14,517 bases of DNA from Mageeibacillus sp. UBA3708 (GCA_002371375.1 DFIB01000115.1:1-14517); one strand, 5' to 3'; shown: positions 6,543 to 13,593, counted from the first letter of the stretch. A program made the numbers and translations. Notes: generated from the sequence alone by a model not told the origin.

Positions 6543-7853
6543 ATGAGTACTAACAGAATTGCAAAGAAGATCTTAACGTTATTAGTAGCTTTGTGCATGG
6601 TGACGAGCAGCGTGATGGCAGCAATGGCCGATTCGATGTCCGATCAGGAGTATGCACTCTACAGCCTCGTTACATTCAATAACAAGGTAACCAAGAAGGA
6701 CCTTGAGAATGCAAGGAACGAGCGTGACCGCGCAAGACAGCGTGCAAGCAGCGCCCGCACGAGACTGAACAATCTCAAGAATCAGAAGACCAACCTTGAG
6801 GGAGAGTTGAGCAAGCTCAACCAGATGTCGGCCGAGCAGAGGGAGCAGTACGAGCTTATTGCAGGGCAGCTGGCGTCGGCCTTGGAGGCAAGAGAGGCAG
6901 CTCTCAACAGATATATTGAGGCTCAGGAAGTTCTTGAAGAGAAGCAGGAACAGTTTGAGAAGAGGGTGGGGGCAATGTTCGAATTCCAGAACAAGTCTGA
7001 ACTTGAACTCATGCTGGAATCTGACAGCGTCGCAGGCTTCTTTACCAACATGGAGCTTATGTCTCTCATTGCTGATGCCGACAGTCAGGCGATCGACGAA
7101 CTGCAGGTAGCAGTGGATGATGCCCAGCTGACAGTCGATAATGCCATGGTTGAAGCGGGAGAGATGCAGGAAATCGCAGACGCCAAGCAGAATGAGCTCA
7201 ATGAGCTCGAGAGCAAGATCGGACAGACGTCATCTGCTCTTGATAATGTCAGCACAAAGATAACATCGGAAGAGAAGATACTTGATGCAGTTAATGCGGA
7301 AGCCGCAAAGCTCGACAGGGAATTGAGCCGGATGCAGAGTCAGTATAACAGTCAGAGCTCATCGTCAACATCAGGTTCTTCACGCAGCAGTTCATCCGGA
7401 AGCTCCTCATCAGGCAATAAGACAAATACTGTATCGGGGATCAAGTTCTCCTGGCCTACGGCAAGCCATAAGGTGACAAGTCCCTTCGGATACAGGATCC
7501 ATCCTATATCCGGTGTCAGGAAGCTGCACACCGGTATAGATATCGGCGGCTGCGGATACGGAGCTACCATATCCTCTGCTGCAGACGGTAAGGTAATCAG
7601 GGTTGTCACACCTGTTCCCGGAAGGAATACCGGCGGTTCAGGATACGGCAACTATGTAATCGTTGATCACGGCAACGGATGCACCACACTATATGCCCAC
7701 TGCAAGACAGTGAATGTCAAGGTAGGGCAGACTGTGTCACGCGGACAGAAGATCGCGACTGTCGGAAGTACCGGTTCATCGACGGGAGCGCATCTGCATT
7801 TCGAAGTCAGGATCGGCGGCACACAGAAGAATCCCCTGAATTATCTGCCGTAA
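6543..7853 (+). CDS. Secreted coiled-coil M23 (LytM) peptidoglycan endopeptidase, FtsEX-linked
   Basis: A 436-residue predicted exported murein hydrolase. Residues 1-29 form a signal peptide (basic NRIAKK, hydrophobic core, likely cleavage after AMA near residue 29). Residues about 45-130 and 185-265 are strongly helical coiled coil rich in Glu, Gln, Lys and Arg. A Ser/Gly linker (about 268-292) leads to the C-terminal M23 domain with intact zinc ligands: His329 and Asp333 in LHTGIDIG, and His417-x-His419 in GAHLHFEVR, plus LYAHCK. It starts three bases after ftsX, with AAGGTG upstream. This coiled-coil plus hydrolase design directly beside ftsEX matches EnvC and PcsB/CwlO-type partners controlled by FtsEX. 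EnvC has a degenerate, non-catalytic LytM domain, but here the catalytic residues are kept, so this protein probably cuts peptide cross-links itself. Its exact bond specificity is unknown. Confidence 0.93.
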   Translation: MSTNRIAKKILTLLVALCMVTSSVMAAMADSMSDQEYALYSLVTFNNKVTKKDLENARNERDRARQRASSARTRLNNLKNQKTNLEGELSKLNQMSAEQREQYELIAGQLASALEAREAALNRYIEAQEVLEEKQEQFEKRVGAMFEFQNKSELELMLESDSVAGFFTNMELMSLIADADSQAIDELQVAVDDAQLTVDNAMVEAGEMQEIADAKQNELNELESKIGQTSSALDNVSTKITSEEKILDAVNAEAAKLDRELSRMQSQYNSQSSSSTSGSSRSSSSGSSSSGNKTNTVSGIKFSWPTASHKVTSPFGYRIHPISGVRKLHTGIDIGGCGYGATISSAADGKVIRVVTPVPGRNTGGSGYGNYVIVDHGNGCTTLYAHCKTVNVKVGQTVSRGQKIATVGSTGSSTGAHLHFEVRIGGTQKNPLNYLP

Positions 7854-7865
7854 CTGCAAGTCATC

Positions 7866-8621
7866 ATGTACGATACGTTTTACGATGTCCTTGCCTCAAG
7901 GTATGATATCCTGCAGTCTGATATGGACTGCGCCCGGTGGGCAGATTACCTGACGGGTCTGATAGACACATATTGTCATACGGGATCAGAGACGAAGAGT
8001 ATTATCGATCTGGGATGCGGTACGGGATCAGTTGATGTGATACTTGCAGCAAAGGGGTTTGACATTACCGGTATAGATAATGCCGAAGCCATGCTCGAGA
8101 TCGCCACGGCCAAAGAGAATGCGGATAAGATAACATGGGTCCTTCACGACATTATTGACTTTGAGATGGACGGCAAGGCCGACTGCTTCCTGTCGCTGCT
8201 GGATACTATTGATCACATAATGAGCAAGGCAAAGATAGGCGGCATAATACGTAACGTATCTGATCACCTTAATGACGGCGGCGTGTTTATCTTTGATGTT
8301 ATTACGGAGAAACACCTGAAGGAGACCTTCGGTGAGAATGTCTTCTATCAGGATTATGAAGATTTCCTTCTGCTCTGGATCAATCATTACGATGAGAGAA
8401 GGAAAGTTAATACCGCCGAGTTGACGTTTTTTGAAGATGACGGCAGCGGCAAATATGACAGGTATGACGGTGAACTTAAGGAGAAGTTCTATCCGGAGAG
8501 TTTTTTTGTGGAGGAGGCTGCCAAGGCGGGACTTACGCACAAGGCGACCTTCGGAGAACTGACGCTTGATAAGCCCGGCAGGGATGAAGAGCGGATATTT
8601 ATGGTTTTTGTAAAGGAGTAA
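7866..8621 (+). CDS. Class I SAM-dependent methyltransferase
   Basis: A 251-residue cytoplasmic enzyme of the Rossmann-fold methyltransferase superfamily. Motif I is IIDLGCGTG (residues 46-54), binding S-adenosylmethionine, and motif II is the acidic residue Asp71 in TGIDNAEAML. A later VLHDIIDFEM stretch fits the adenine-contact acidic loop, and LNDGGVFIFDV matches the strand near motif IV-V. The N-terminal MYDTFYDVLASRYD is common in small-molecule and protein methyltransferases of Clostridia annotated only as class I. No substrate domain is recognisable. It begins 12 bases after the M23 gene without a clear ribosome binding site, so translation may be coupled. It ends one base before hslO. 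The neighbours give no pathway, so the substrate remains open. Confidence 0.88.
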   Translation: MYDTFYDVLASRYDILQSDMDCARWADYLTGLIDTYCHTGSETKSIIDLGCGTGSVDVILAAKGFDITGIDNAEAMLEIATAKENADKITWVLHDIIDFEMDGKADCFLSLLDTIDHIMSKAKIGGIIRNVSDHLNDGGVFIFDVITEKHLKETFGENVFYQDYEDFLLLWINHYDERRKVNTAELTFFEDDGSGKYDRYDGELKEKFYPESFFVEEAAKAGLTHKATFGELTLDKPGRDEERIFMVFVKE

Positions 8622-8622
8622 T

Positions 8623-9525
8623 ATGGCTGATCCGTATTTTGTTGAGGGACTGCCCGAGGATCTTAATGAGGATCATTTTGTCAAGGCAACGGCACTTGAC
8701 GGCTATGTCAAGGCATGCGCGGTAAGGACGACCGGTGTTGTCCGCGACGCACTTAAATATCACGGCACGTCCCCGTCGGTGACTGCCGCCCTCGGAAGGT
8801 TTATGACGGCATCACTCCTCATCTCCGAGAATATGAAGAATGAAGATGATACACAGACCACGATAATTAAATGTGACGGACCTGTGAGGGGGATGACATG
8901 CGTATGTGACTCGTCATTCCACTGCAGAGCATATCCGGTCAATAACTGTATAGAAGGCGATGAAGTCCCTAACGTTAAGGCGGCAGTGGGGACAGGTACG
9001 CTGACCATAATAAGGGATATAGGTTTGAGAGAGCCGTACTGCGGACAGGTCGAGTTGAAGACAGGCGGGATCGGCGAGGACTTTACTTATTATCTGATGG
9101 CATCCGAGCAGACGCCTTCCATCGTGGCACTGGGCGTGCTTCAGGAGAACGGTGTCGTAAAACATGCGGGAGGAATGATGGTTCAGCTCATGCCCGGTTA
9201 TTCAGACAGGGATGTTGATTACCTCGAGAGCAGGGCGAAAGGCTTTCCCGATTTTACATATTTCCTTGATGAAGGCTTTACGCCGGCACAGATACTCGAT
9301 CTGTTCCTCGGTGATCCCGGGATTAATTATCTGGAGGCTTCACCTGTATCCTTCAAGTGCACCTGCAGCAAGGAGAAGATGTCCTCCGGCCTGGTGGCGC
9401 TGGGCAGGAATGAACTGACGGAGCTTGCGGAGGATGACAAGGGGATAGATACAGAGTGCAGATTCTGTAACAGCAAGTATCATTTCACCCCTGAAGAACT
9501 CATAAAATTAAGGGATGATGCCTGA
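8623..9525 (+). CDS. hslO: Redox-regulated chaperone Hsp33
   Basis: Hsp33 is a cytosolic holdase chaperone switched on by oxidation and unfolding of its zinc-binding C-terminus. The 300-residue length is normal. The N-terminal substrate-binding fold shows family marks such as AALGRFMTASLLISENMK, CDGPVRGMT and YYLMASEQTPSIVALGV. The C-terminal zinc switch is complete: C246-x-C248 (FKCTCSKEKM) and C279-xx-C282 (ECRFCNSKYHF). Unusually, seven further cysteines lie outside it: C32, C84, C93, C95, C101, C109 and C140. A strong AAGGAG precedes the ATG, with one base after the methyltransferase stop. It is the last gene of the ftsEX block. Nothing ties Hsp33 mechanistically to division, so co-transcription may simply be housekeeping. 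Confidence 0.96.
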   Translation: MADPYFVEGLPEDLNEDHFVKATALDGYVKACAVRTTGVVRDALKYHGTSPSVTAALGRFMTASLLISENMKNEDDTQTTIIKCDGPVRGMTCVCDSSFHCRAYPVNNCIEGDEVPNVKAAVGTGTLTIIRDIGLREPYCGQVELKTGGIGEDFTYYLMASEQTPSIVALGVLQENGVVKHAGGMMVQLMPGYSDRDVDYLESRAKGFPDFTYFLDEGFTPAQILDLFLGDPGINYLEASPVSFKCTCSKEKMSSGLVALGRNELTELAEDDKGIDTECRFCNSKYHFTPEELIKLRDDA

Positions 9526-9540
9526 TAACGCTGCGTGATA

Positions 9541-9560
9541 CGCCCATTAGGGTGAAATTT
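9541..9560 (+). terminator. Weak candidate terminator after hslO
   Basis: CGCCC (9541-9545) and GGGTG (9550-9554) can form a short hairpin (one G-T pair) with loop ATTA. It is followed by AAATTTT and, further on, two more T-rich runs. The stem is only five pairs, so termination may be inefficient and some reading into the S10 leader is possible. Confidence 0.35.
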
Positions 9561-9582
9561 TCAGTGTTTTTGCATTTTTTGC

Positions 9583-9611
9583 TTGCCATATAAGAAACAC
9601 CGTAGTAGAAT
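9583..9611 (+). promoter_or_regulatory. Sigma-A promoter of the S10 ribosomal protein operon
   Basis: TTGCCA (9583-9588; 5/6 match to TTGACA) and TAGAAT (9606-9611; 5/6 match to TATAAT) are separated by exactly 17 bp. An AT-rich, T-rich stretch lies upstream (9555-9580), as at strong promoters. Transcription would start near 9618, giving a leader of about 300 bases before rpsJ. Confidence 0.8.
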
Positions 9612-9617
9612 TGCCCT

Positions 9618-9914
9618 TGCGCGGTTTGCTCAGAGGGTAATTGCGCGCACAAGCTGTGATGATGAAGATTGCCGTGATCATTGGCATCTGCGCAAGGATA
9701 GCGGGGAACTTCATCGGAGCAAAGTCGGGACAATAACATAAGGATTCCCGGCGGTTTCGGCGAAGCGTCGGCTTTGATAGCAGTAACGTCTTCCCGGTGG
9801 AAGCCAAAGTGCCGTTGAGATCAATGGTAACTGGAGAGACCGGGTTTTTGAATGGGACAGCAGGAAACGCCCGACACGGTTGAAATTAACAAAGCAGAAT
9901 TTGGAGGAGACAAA
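9618..9914 (+). promoter_or_regulatory. Structured 5' leader of the S10 operon (candidate ribosomal protein leader)
   Basis: This gene-free stretch can fold into several helices. CCTTGCGC (9615-9622) pairs perfectly with GCGCAAGG (9690-9697), enclosing a smaller hairpin (arms 9666-9673 and 9683-9689). GTCGGGA (9724-9730) pairs with TCCCGGC (9746-9752), with one G-T pair. CGAAGC (9761-9766) pairs with GCTTTG (9771-9776) around loop GTCG. Finally a long hairpin at 9793-9844 precedes five Ts. The first pairing begins slightly before the predicted start, so the true start is probably a few bases earlier or the helix is a little shorter. In E. coli the S10 operon is controlled by protein L4 acting on a leader of this kind; that knowledge makes autogenous control plausible, but the ligand here is inferred. 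Just before rpsJ the strong GGAGGAG site appears. Confidence 0.65.
9793..9849 (+). terminator. Candidate attenuator hairpin in the S10 leader
   Basis: CCCGGT (9793-9798) and ACCGGG (9839-9844) are perfect complements, followed at once by TTTTT (9845-9849). Inside, AGT-GCCGTTG (9808-9817) pairs with CAATGGT-ACT (9822-9832) with one bulge and two wobble pairs, giving a long two-part hairpin. It lies 66 bases before rpsJ, so it would have to be conditional. Competing partners for the 3' arm exist at 9747-9751 (CCCGG) and 9870-9873 (CCCG). Confidence 0.55.
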
Positions 9915-10229
9915 ATGGCAACACAGAAGATCAGAATCAAGTTCAGAGCTTATGAGCACGAACTTCTTGACCAGACAGTAGCAGGTGTAGTTGATACACT
10001 TCAGCGCACAGGCGCAAGCTATTCCGGTCCTATCCCCCTTCCTACAGAGAAGGAGATCGTGACGATCCTTCGTTCACCCCACAAGTACAAGGATTCACGT
10101 GAGCAGTTCGAGCAGAGAACACATAAGAGGATCATTGATGTCTACACACCGTCCGCTAAGACAATGGACGATCTGAGAAAGCTTGACGTACCTGCAGGTG
10201 TTTCCGTCGAGATCGACGCGAAGAACTGA
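9915..10229 (+). CDS. rpsJ: 30S ribosomal protein S10
   Basis: S10 (uS10) of the small-subunit head, also the NusE transcription antitermination factor. The 104 residues contain the conserved core [40 protein letters not shown] and the C-terminal VEIDAK. The start at 9915 is set by GGAGGAG (9903-9909) and by the conserved [14 protein letters not shown]-terminus; an open frame continues upstream to an ATG at 9852, but that has no ribosome binding site and lies in the leader. It is the first gene of the canonical S10 operon and follows the attenuator-like leader. Because S10/NusE itself acts in antitermination, a feedback role is conceivable but not shown. Confidence 0.97.
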   Translation: MATQKIRIKFRAYEHELLDQTVAGVVDTLQRTGASYSGPIPLPTEKEIVTILRSPHKYKDSREQFEQRTHKRIIDVYTPSAKTMDDLRKLDVPAGVSVEIDAKN

Positions 10230-10243
10230 CCTGCAAGGATCAA

Positions 10244-10299
10244 TCGGGCGGGAGAAGCCAAGACTGCTGCCCGAGGTCATGTTCGCAGAAGATGCGAAC
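10244..10299 (+). promoter_or_regulatory. Two RNA hairpins between rpsJ and rplC
   Basis: TCGGGC (10244-10249) pairs with GCCCGA (10269-10274) around 19 bases. GTTCGCA (10281-10287) pairs perfectly with TGCGAAC (10293-10299) around GAAGA. Neither has a T-run, so they are not terminators. The palindrome CCTTATAAGG (10306-10315) overlaps the rplC ribosome binding site and could partly mask it. This 97-base gap is much larger than the others in the operon, which range from overlap to 22 bases, so a role in RNA processing or translation control is plausible. Confidence 0.5.
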
Positions 10300-10326
10300 C
10301 AATAACCTTATAAGGAGGAATACAAG

Positions 10327-10953
10327 ATGAAATTCATTATTGGCAAGAAGTCCGGAATGACTCAGCTGTTCGATGAGAACGGCAATGCTATCCCGGCTAC
10401 CGTCATTGAAGTAGAGCCCATGTATGTGCTCCAGAACAAGACGGAAGAGACAGACGGCTACAAGGCAGTCAAGGTTGCATCCGGTGCTATCCGCGAGAAG
10501 CTCGTAAATAAGCCGGATAAGGGTCAGTTCAAGAAGGCTGACGTAGAGGTAAAGAGATACATCCGCGAGTTCGAGGCGGATGAGGAATACGCTCTTGGCC
10601 AGGAGATCAAGGTATCCGATATGTTCGCAGTCGGTGATCACGTTGATGTATCCGGTGTATCCAAGGGTAAGGGATTCCAGGGCAACACAAAGCGTCACGG
10701 CCAGAAGGGCGGTCCTTCAGGTCACGGCTCCATGTATCACAGAAGAGTCGGTTCTATGGGCGCTAACTCAACACCCGCACGTGTTATGCCCGGCAAGAAG
10801 ATGCCTGGTCACATGGGTGCTGTTAACTGCACTGTTCAGAATCTCAGCGTAGTAATGGTAGATGGCGACAGAGGAATCCTTGTCCTCAGAGGTGCAGTAC
10901 CCGGTCCTAAGGGCGGTATGGTCACCGTTAAGACATCTGTTAAGGCTAAGTAA
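10327..10953 (+). CDS. rplC: 50S ribosomal protein L3
   Basis: L3 (uL3), an early assembly protein whose long loop reaches the peptidyl transferase centre. The 208 residues show KFIIGKKSGMTQLF at the start, SKGKGFQGNTKRHGQKGGPSGHG (key residues GKGFQG, RHGQ, HGS) in the centre with the Gln of the RHGQ motif that is methylated in some bacteria, and AVPGPKGG near the end. A canonical AGGAGG (10313-10318) lies eight bases before the ATG. It is preceded by two hairpins, unlike the other genes of the operon. The length is usual for the family. Confidence 0.97.
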   Translation: MKFIIGKKSGMTQLFDENGNAIPATVIEVEPMYVLQNKTEETDGYKAVKVASGAIREKLVNKPDKGQFKKADVEVKRYIREFEADEEYALGQEIKVSDMFAVGDHVDVSGVSKGKGFQGNTKRHGQKGGPSGHGSMYHRRVGSMGANSTPARVMPGKKMPGHMGAVNCTVQNLSVVMVDGDRGILVLRGAVPGPKGGMVTVKTSVKAK

Positions 10954-10970
10954 GGCGGGAGGACTAAATA

Positions 10971-11591
10971 ATGGCTAAATTAGATATTTACAATCTCAGC
11001 GGTGCCGTTACAGGTTCTATCGAGCTTTCTGACGATATCTTCGCAATTACTCCCAACGAGAGTGCAATGGCTATCGTTATCAGGAACCAGCTCGCTAACC
11101 GCAGACAGGGCACACAGAGCACAAAGACAAGAAGTGAAGTAAGAGGCGGCGGTAAGCGTCCCTGGAGACAGAAGGGCACAGGCCGTGCACGTCACGGTTC
11201 TGACAGATCTGCTCAGTACGTTGGCGGCGGAATCATCTTTGGCCCCAAGCCGAGATCTTACAACTACACAGTACCTAAGAAGGTTAAGAGACTCGCTATG
11301 AAGTCTGCACTCTCAACAAAGGTTGCCGAGGGCAAGCTCATCGTAGTAGAGGATATGAACCTCGATGCTGCCAAGACAAAGGTTATGGCTAAGGCTTTGA
11401 CAGATCTCAAGGCAGAGTCCGCACTCATCGTTTTCGATGATAAGAACGTAAATGCAGAGCTTTCAGCAAGGAACATCCCTGATACAAAGACAGCTCTCGT
11501 AAATACGATCAATGTTTTCGATATTTTGAAGTATGACAGCCTCGTAGTTACAAAGGCTGCAGCAGAGAAGATTCAGGAGGTGTACGTATGA
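10971..11591 (+). CDS. rplD: 50S ribosomal protein L4
   Basis: L4 (uL4) folds into a globular domain and an extended loop that lines the peptide exit tunnel. In E. coli it also represses the S10 operon, which makes it the natural candidate ligand for the leader here. The 206 residues contain the tunnel loop signature EVRGGGKRPWRQKGTGRAR and the following GGGIIFGPKPRSY, and the C-terminal NVFDILKYDSLVVTKAA. GGGAGGAC precedes the ATG at 10971. Its stop overlaps the rplW start by four bases (ATGA), a sign of translational coupling. Confidence 0.97.
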   Translation: MAKLDIYNLSGAVTGSIELSDDIFAITPNESAMAIVIRNQLANRRQGTQSTKTRSEVRGGGKRPWRQKGTGRARHGSDRSAQYVGGGIIFGPKPRSYNYTVPKKVKRLAMKSALSTKVAEGKLIVVEDMNLDAAKTKVMAKALTDLKAESALIVFDDKNVNAELSARNIPDTKTALVNTINVFDILKYDSLVVTKAAAEKIQEVYV

Positions 11592-11941
11592 AGGCACCAC
11601 AGGACGTAATTTTGGCACCTGTAATCACAGAGAAGTCTGCCGGAGTCATTGATGAAGGCAAGTACACATTCAAGGTAGCAGCAAGTGCAAACAAGACTGA
11701 GATCAAGGATGCTGTAGAGAAGCTTTTTGGTGTTAAGGTAACCGGCGTAAACATCGCAAACTACGACGGTAAGATGAAGAGACAGCGTTACACGGTAGGC
11801 AGAACAGCTTCCTTCAAGAAGGCGGTCGTTACGATCGATACTGAGGGCAAGGATGTTACATATCTTGGCAAGGGCGGCAAGACTGTTAAGTCAGGCTCCA
11901 AGTTCAAGACAACTATCGAAGAGTTCGGCTTTGGACAGTAA
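11588..11941 (+). CDS. rplW: 50S ribosomal protein L23
   Basis: L23 (uL23) sits at the tunnel exit and docks trigger factor and signal recognition particle. The core is standard: DVILAPVITEKSAG, YTFKVAASANKTEIKDAVEKLFGVKV and GKMKRQRYTVGRTASFKKAVVTI. At 117 residues it is longer than the usual 95-100, with a C-terminal extension of about 25 residues containing TYLGKGGKTV and ending FGFGQ; similar tails are familiar to me from some Clostridia, so this is probably a lineage trait. The start overlaps rplD, and CAGGAGGT (11575-11582) lies upstream within rplD. Confidence 0.96.
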   Translation: MKAPQDVILAPVITEKSAGVIDEGKYTFKVAASANKTEIKDAVEKLFGVKVTGVNIANYDGKMKRQRYTVGRTASFKKAVVTIDTEGKDVTYLGKGGKTVKSGSKFKTTIEEFGFGQ

Positions 11942-11963
11942 GTCAGATAAGGAGTGAATAGAA

Positions 11964-12794
11964 ATGGCAGTAAAAACATTTAATCCTACTTCTCCGGCAG
12001 TCAGACAGATGGCAGTTGCGGATTATTCCGTGCTTACTAAGAAAGAGCCCGAGAAGAGTCTTCTTGTTACCAAGAAGAACAACGCAGGCCGTAACTCATA
12101 TGGCCGCATCACCGTTCGCCACCAGGGCGGCGGCAACCGCCAGAAGATCCGTGTGATCGACTGGAAGAGAACAAAGGACGGTATCCCTGCCGAGGTTAAG
12201 GCTTTGGAGTACGATCCTAACAGAACAGCTTTCATTGCTCTTATCCAGTATGTTGACGGAACAAAGAGCTATATCCTTGCACCTAACGGCCTCAAGGTCG
12301 GTGATAAGGTAGAGAGCGGCGAGAATGCAGATATCATCAAGGGCAATGTTCTTCCGATATCTTCAATCCCCGTTGGTACAATGGTATCCTGCATCGAGCT
12401 CAAGCCCGGCAAGGGTGCACAGATGGTAAGGACAGCAGGCGCAGGTGCTCAGCTTATGGCTAAGGAAGGCGCTTACGCTCAGGTTCGTCTCCCTTCAGGT
12501 GAGGTCCGTATGGTATCAATTAAGTGCCGCGCAATGATCGGTGAGATCGGCAATGCAGAGCACGAGAACGTTAAGCTCGGTAAGGCCGGCAAGTCACGTC
12601 ACATGGGCGTAAGACCTTCCGTTCGAGGCGTTGTTATGAACCCTAACGATCACCCTCACGGCGGTGGTGAAGGTAAGTCACCTATCGGTCTTCCCGGCCC
12701 TGTTACACCTTGGGGTGTTCCTACACTCGGCAAGAAGACAAGAAATAAGAAGAAGCAGTCCGGCAAGTACATTGTCAGAAGCAGAAAGGGTTAA
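11964..12794 (+). CDS. rplB: 50S ribosomal protein L2
   Basis: L2 (uL2) is needed for subunit association and supports the peptidyl transferase centre. The 276-residue protein shows [27 protein letters not shown] N-terminal RNA-binding motifs and the invariant [12 protein letters not shown] segment with the functionally important histidine, followed by [15 protein letters not shown]. The ribosome binding site AAGGAG lies upstream of the ATG. Length and motifs are entirely typical. Confidence 0.97.
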   Translation: MAVKTFNPTSPAVRQMAVADYSVLTKKEPEKSLLVTKKNNAGRNSYGRITVRHQGGGNRQKIRVIDWKRTKDGIPAEVKALEYDPNRTAFIALIQYVDGTKSYILAPNGLKVGDKVESGENADIIKGNVLPISSIPVGTMVSCIELKPGKGAQMVRTAGAGAQLMAKEGAYAQVRLPSGEVRMVSIKCRAMIGEIGNAEHENVKLGKAGKSRHMGVRPSVRGVVMNPNDHPHGGGEGKSPIGLPGPVTPWGVPTLGKKTRNKKKQSGKYIVRSRKG

Positions 12795-12807
12795 GGAGGC
12801 AGCGTAA

Positions 12808-13086
12808 ATGAGCAGATCTACCAAAAAGGGCTATTTTGTACAGGACAGCCTTATGAAGAAAATCACTGCAATGAACGATGCAGGCGAGAAGAAGATCGTA
12901 CAGACATGGTCTCGTGCTTCCACAATCTTCCCTGAGTTCGTTGGACACACAATTGCAGTATATGACGGACGCAAGCACGTTCCCGTTTACATTACAGAGG
13001 AAATGGTTGGCCACAAGCTTGGCGAGTTCGCTCCCACACGTAAGTTCGGCGGACACGTTGGCGAGAAGAGTGCCGGCGGACGCTGA
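12808..13086 (+). CDS. rpsS: 30S ribosomal protein S19
   Basis: S19 (uS19) lies in the head of the small subunit near the A-site finger. The 92 residues contain [52 protein letters not shown] and the C-terminal GHVGEKS, all standard. AAGGAGG precedes the ATG at 12808. Two tandem stop codons (TGA TAA) close the gene. Confidence 0.97.
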   Translation: MSRSTKKGYFVQDSLMKKITAMNDAGEKKIVQTWSRASTIFPEFVGHTIAVYDGRKHVPVYITEEMVGHKLGEFAPTRKFGGHVGEKSAGGR

Positions 13087-13104
13087 TAAGGAGGAACGAT
13101 CAAA

Positions 13105-13581
13105 GTGGAAAAGATAATTTTAAGCAGAGAGAATATCGAGAGCAACCGCGAGGCCATCGTAGAGGCCTACAAGGCGCCTCAGAAGAGAAGCAATAAGCTT
13201 CCCGTTCCTACCAAGAAGCAGAGAAAGCTCCTTGGAATGGGCAGGGATCAGGGTATTGCAACAGCTAAGTACATCAGGATCACACCCCGCAAGATGAAGA
13301 TCGTCGCAGATCTTATCAAGGGTCAGTCGATCGACGATGCTTACGCAATCCTTATGTACACACCTAAGGCTGCATCCCCTGTACTCACAAAGGTTTTGAA
13401 GTCAGCTGAAGCAAATGCTGTTAACAACAACGGCTTGAACAGAGAGAACCTCTATGTTGCAGACGCATATGCAAATCCGGGTCCGATCATCAAGCGTTTC
13501 ATCCCCAGAGCAAGGGGTTCGGCTAACAGGATCAACAAGAGAACAAGTCACGTGACCATCGTTCTCAAGGAAAGAGTATAA
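13105..13581 (+). CDS. rplV: 50S ribosomal protein L22 with N-terminal extension
   Basis: L22 (uL22) binds several 23S rRNA domains and its beta hairpin lines the exit tunnel. The conserved core starts near residue 52 (ATAKYIRITPRKMKIV) and includes KSAEANAVNNN and the hairpin with RFIPRARGSANRINKRTSH. At 158 residues the protein is about 50 longer than usual. The added N-terminus (residues 1-51) is charged, with KAPQKRSNKLPVP and TKKQRKLLGMGR. The start is GTG at 13105, with AAGGAGG (13088-13094) ten bases upstream; an internal ATG for Met45 has no comparable site, and 18 bases separate the rpsS stop from the GTG, matching the operon's tight spacing. So the extension is likely real. Confidence 0.93.
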   Translation: MEKIILSRENIESNREAIVEAYKAPQKRSNKLPVPTKKQRKLLGMGRDQGIATAKYIRITPRKMKIVADLIKGQSIDDAYAILMYTPKAASPVLTKVLKSAEANAVNNNGLNRENLYVADAYANPGPIIKRFIPRARGSANRINKRTSHVTIVLKERV

Positions 13582-13593
13582 GGAGGATATAGC

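Noticed and set aside
8028..8540. 170-residue minus-strand open frame inside the methyltransferase gene
   Set aside because: Antisense shadow of a gene with clear SAM-binding motifs; no ribosome binding site or recognisable domain.
9852..9914. In-frame upstream start giving S10 21 extra residues
   Set aside because: No ribosome binding site before the ATG at 9852, it lies just after the T-run of the attenuator-like hairpin, and all S10 proteins start at the conserved [14 protein letters not shown] sequence.
10240..10698. 152-residue minus-strand open frame opposite rplC
   Set aside because: Antisense to a universally conserved ribosomal gene; its existence follows from the codon bias of rplC.
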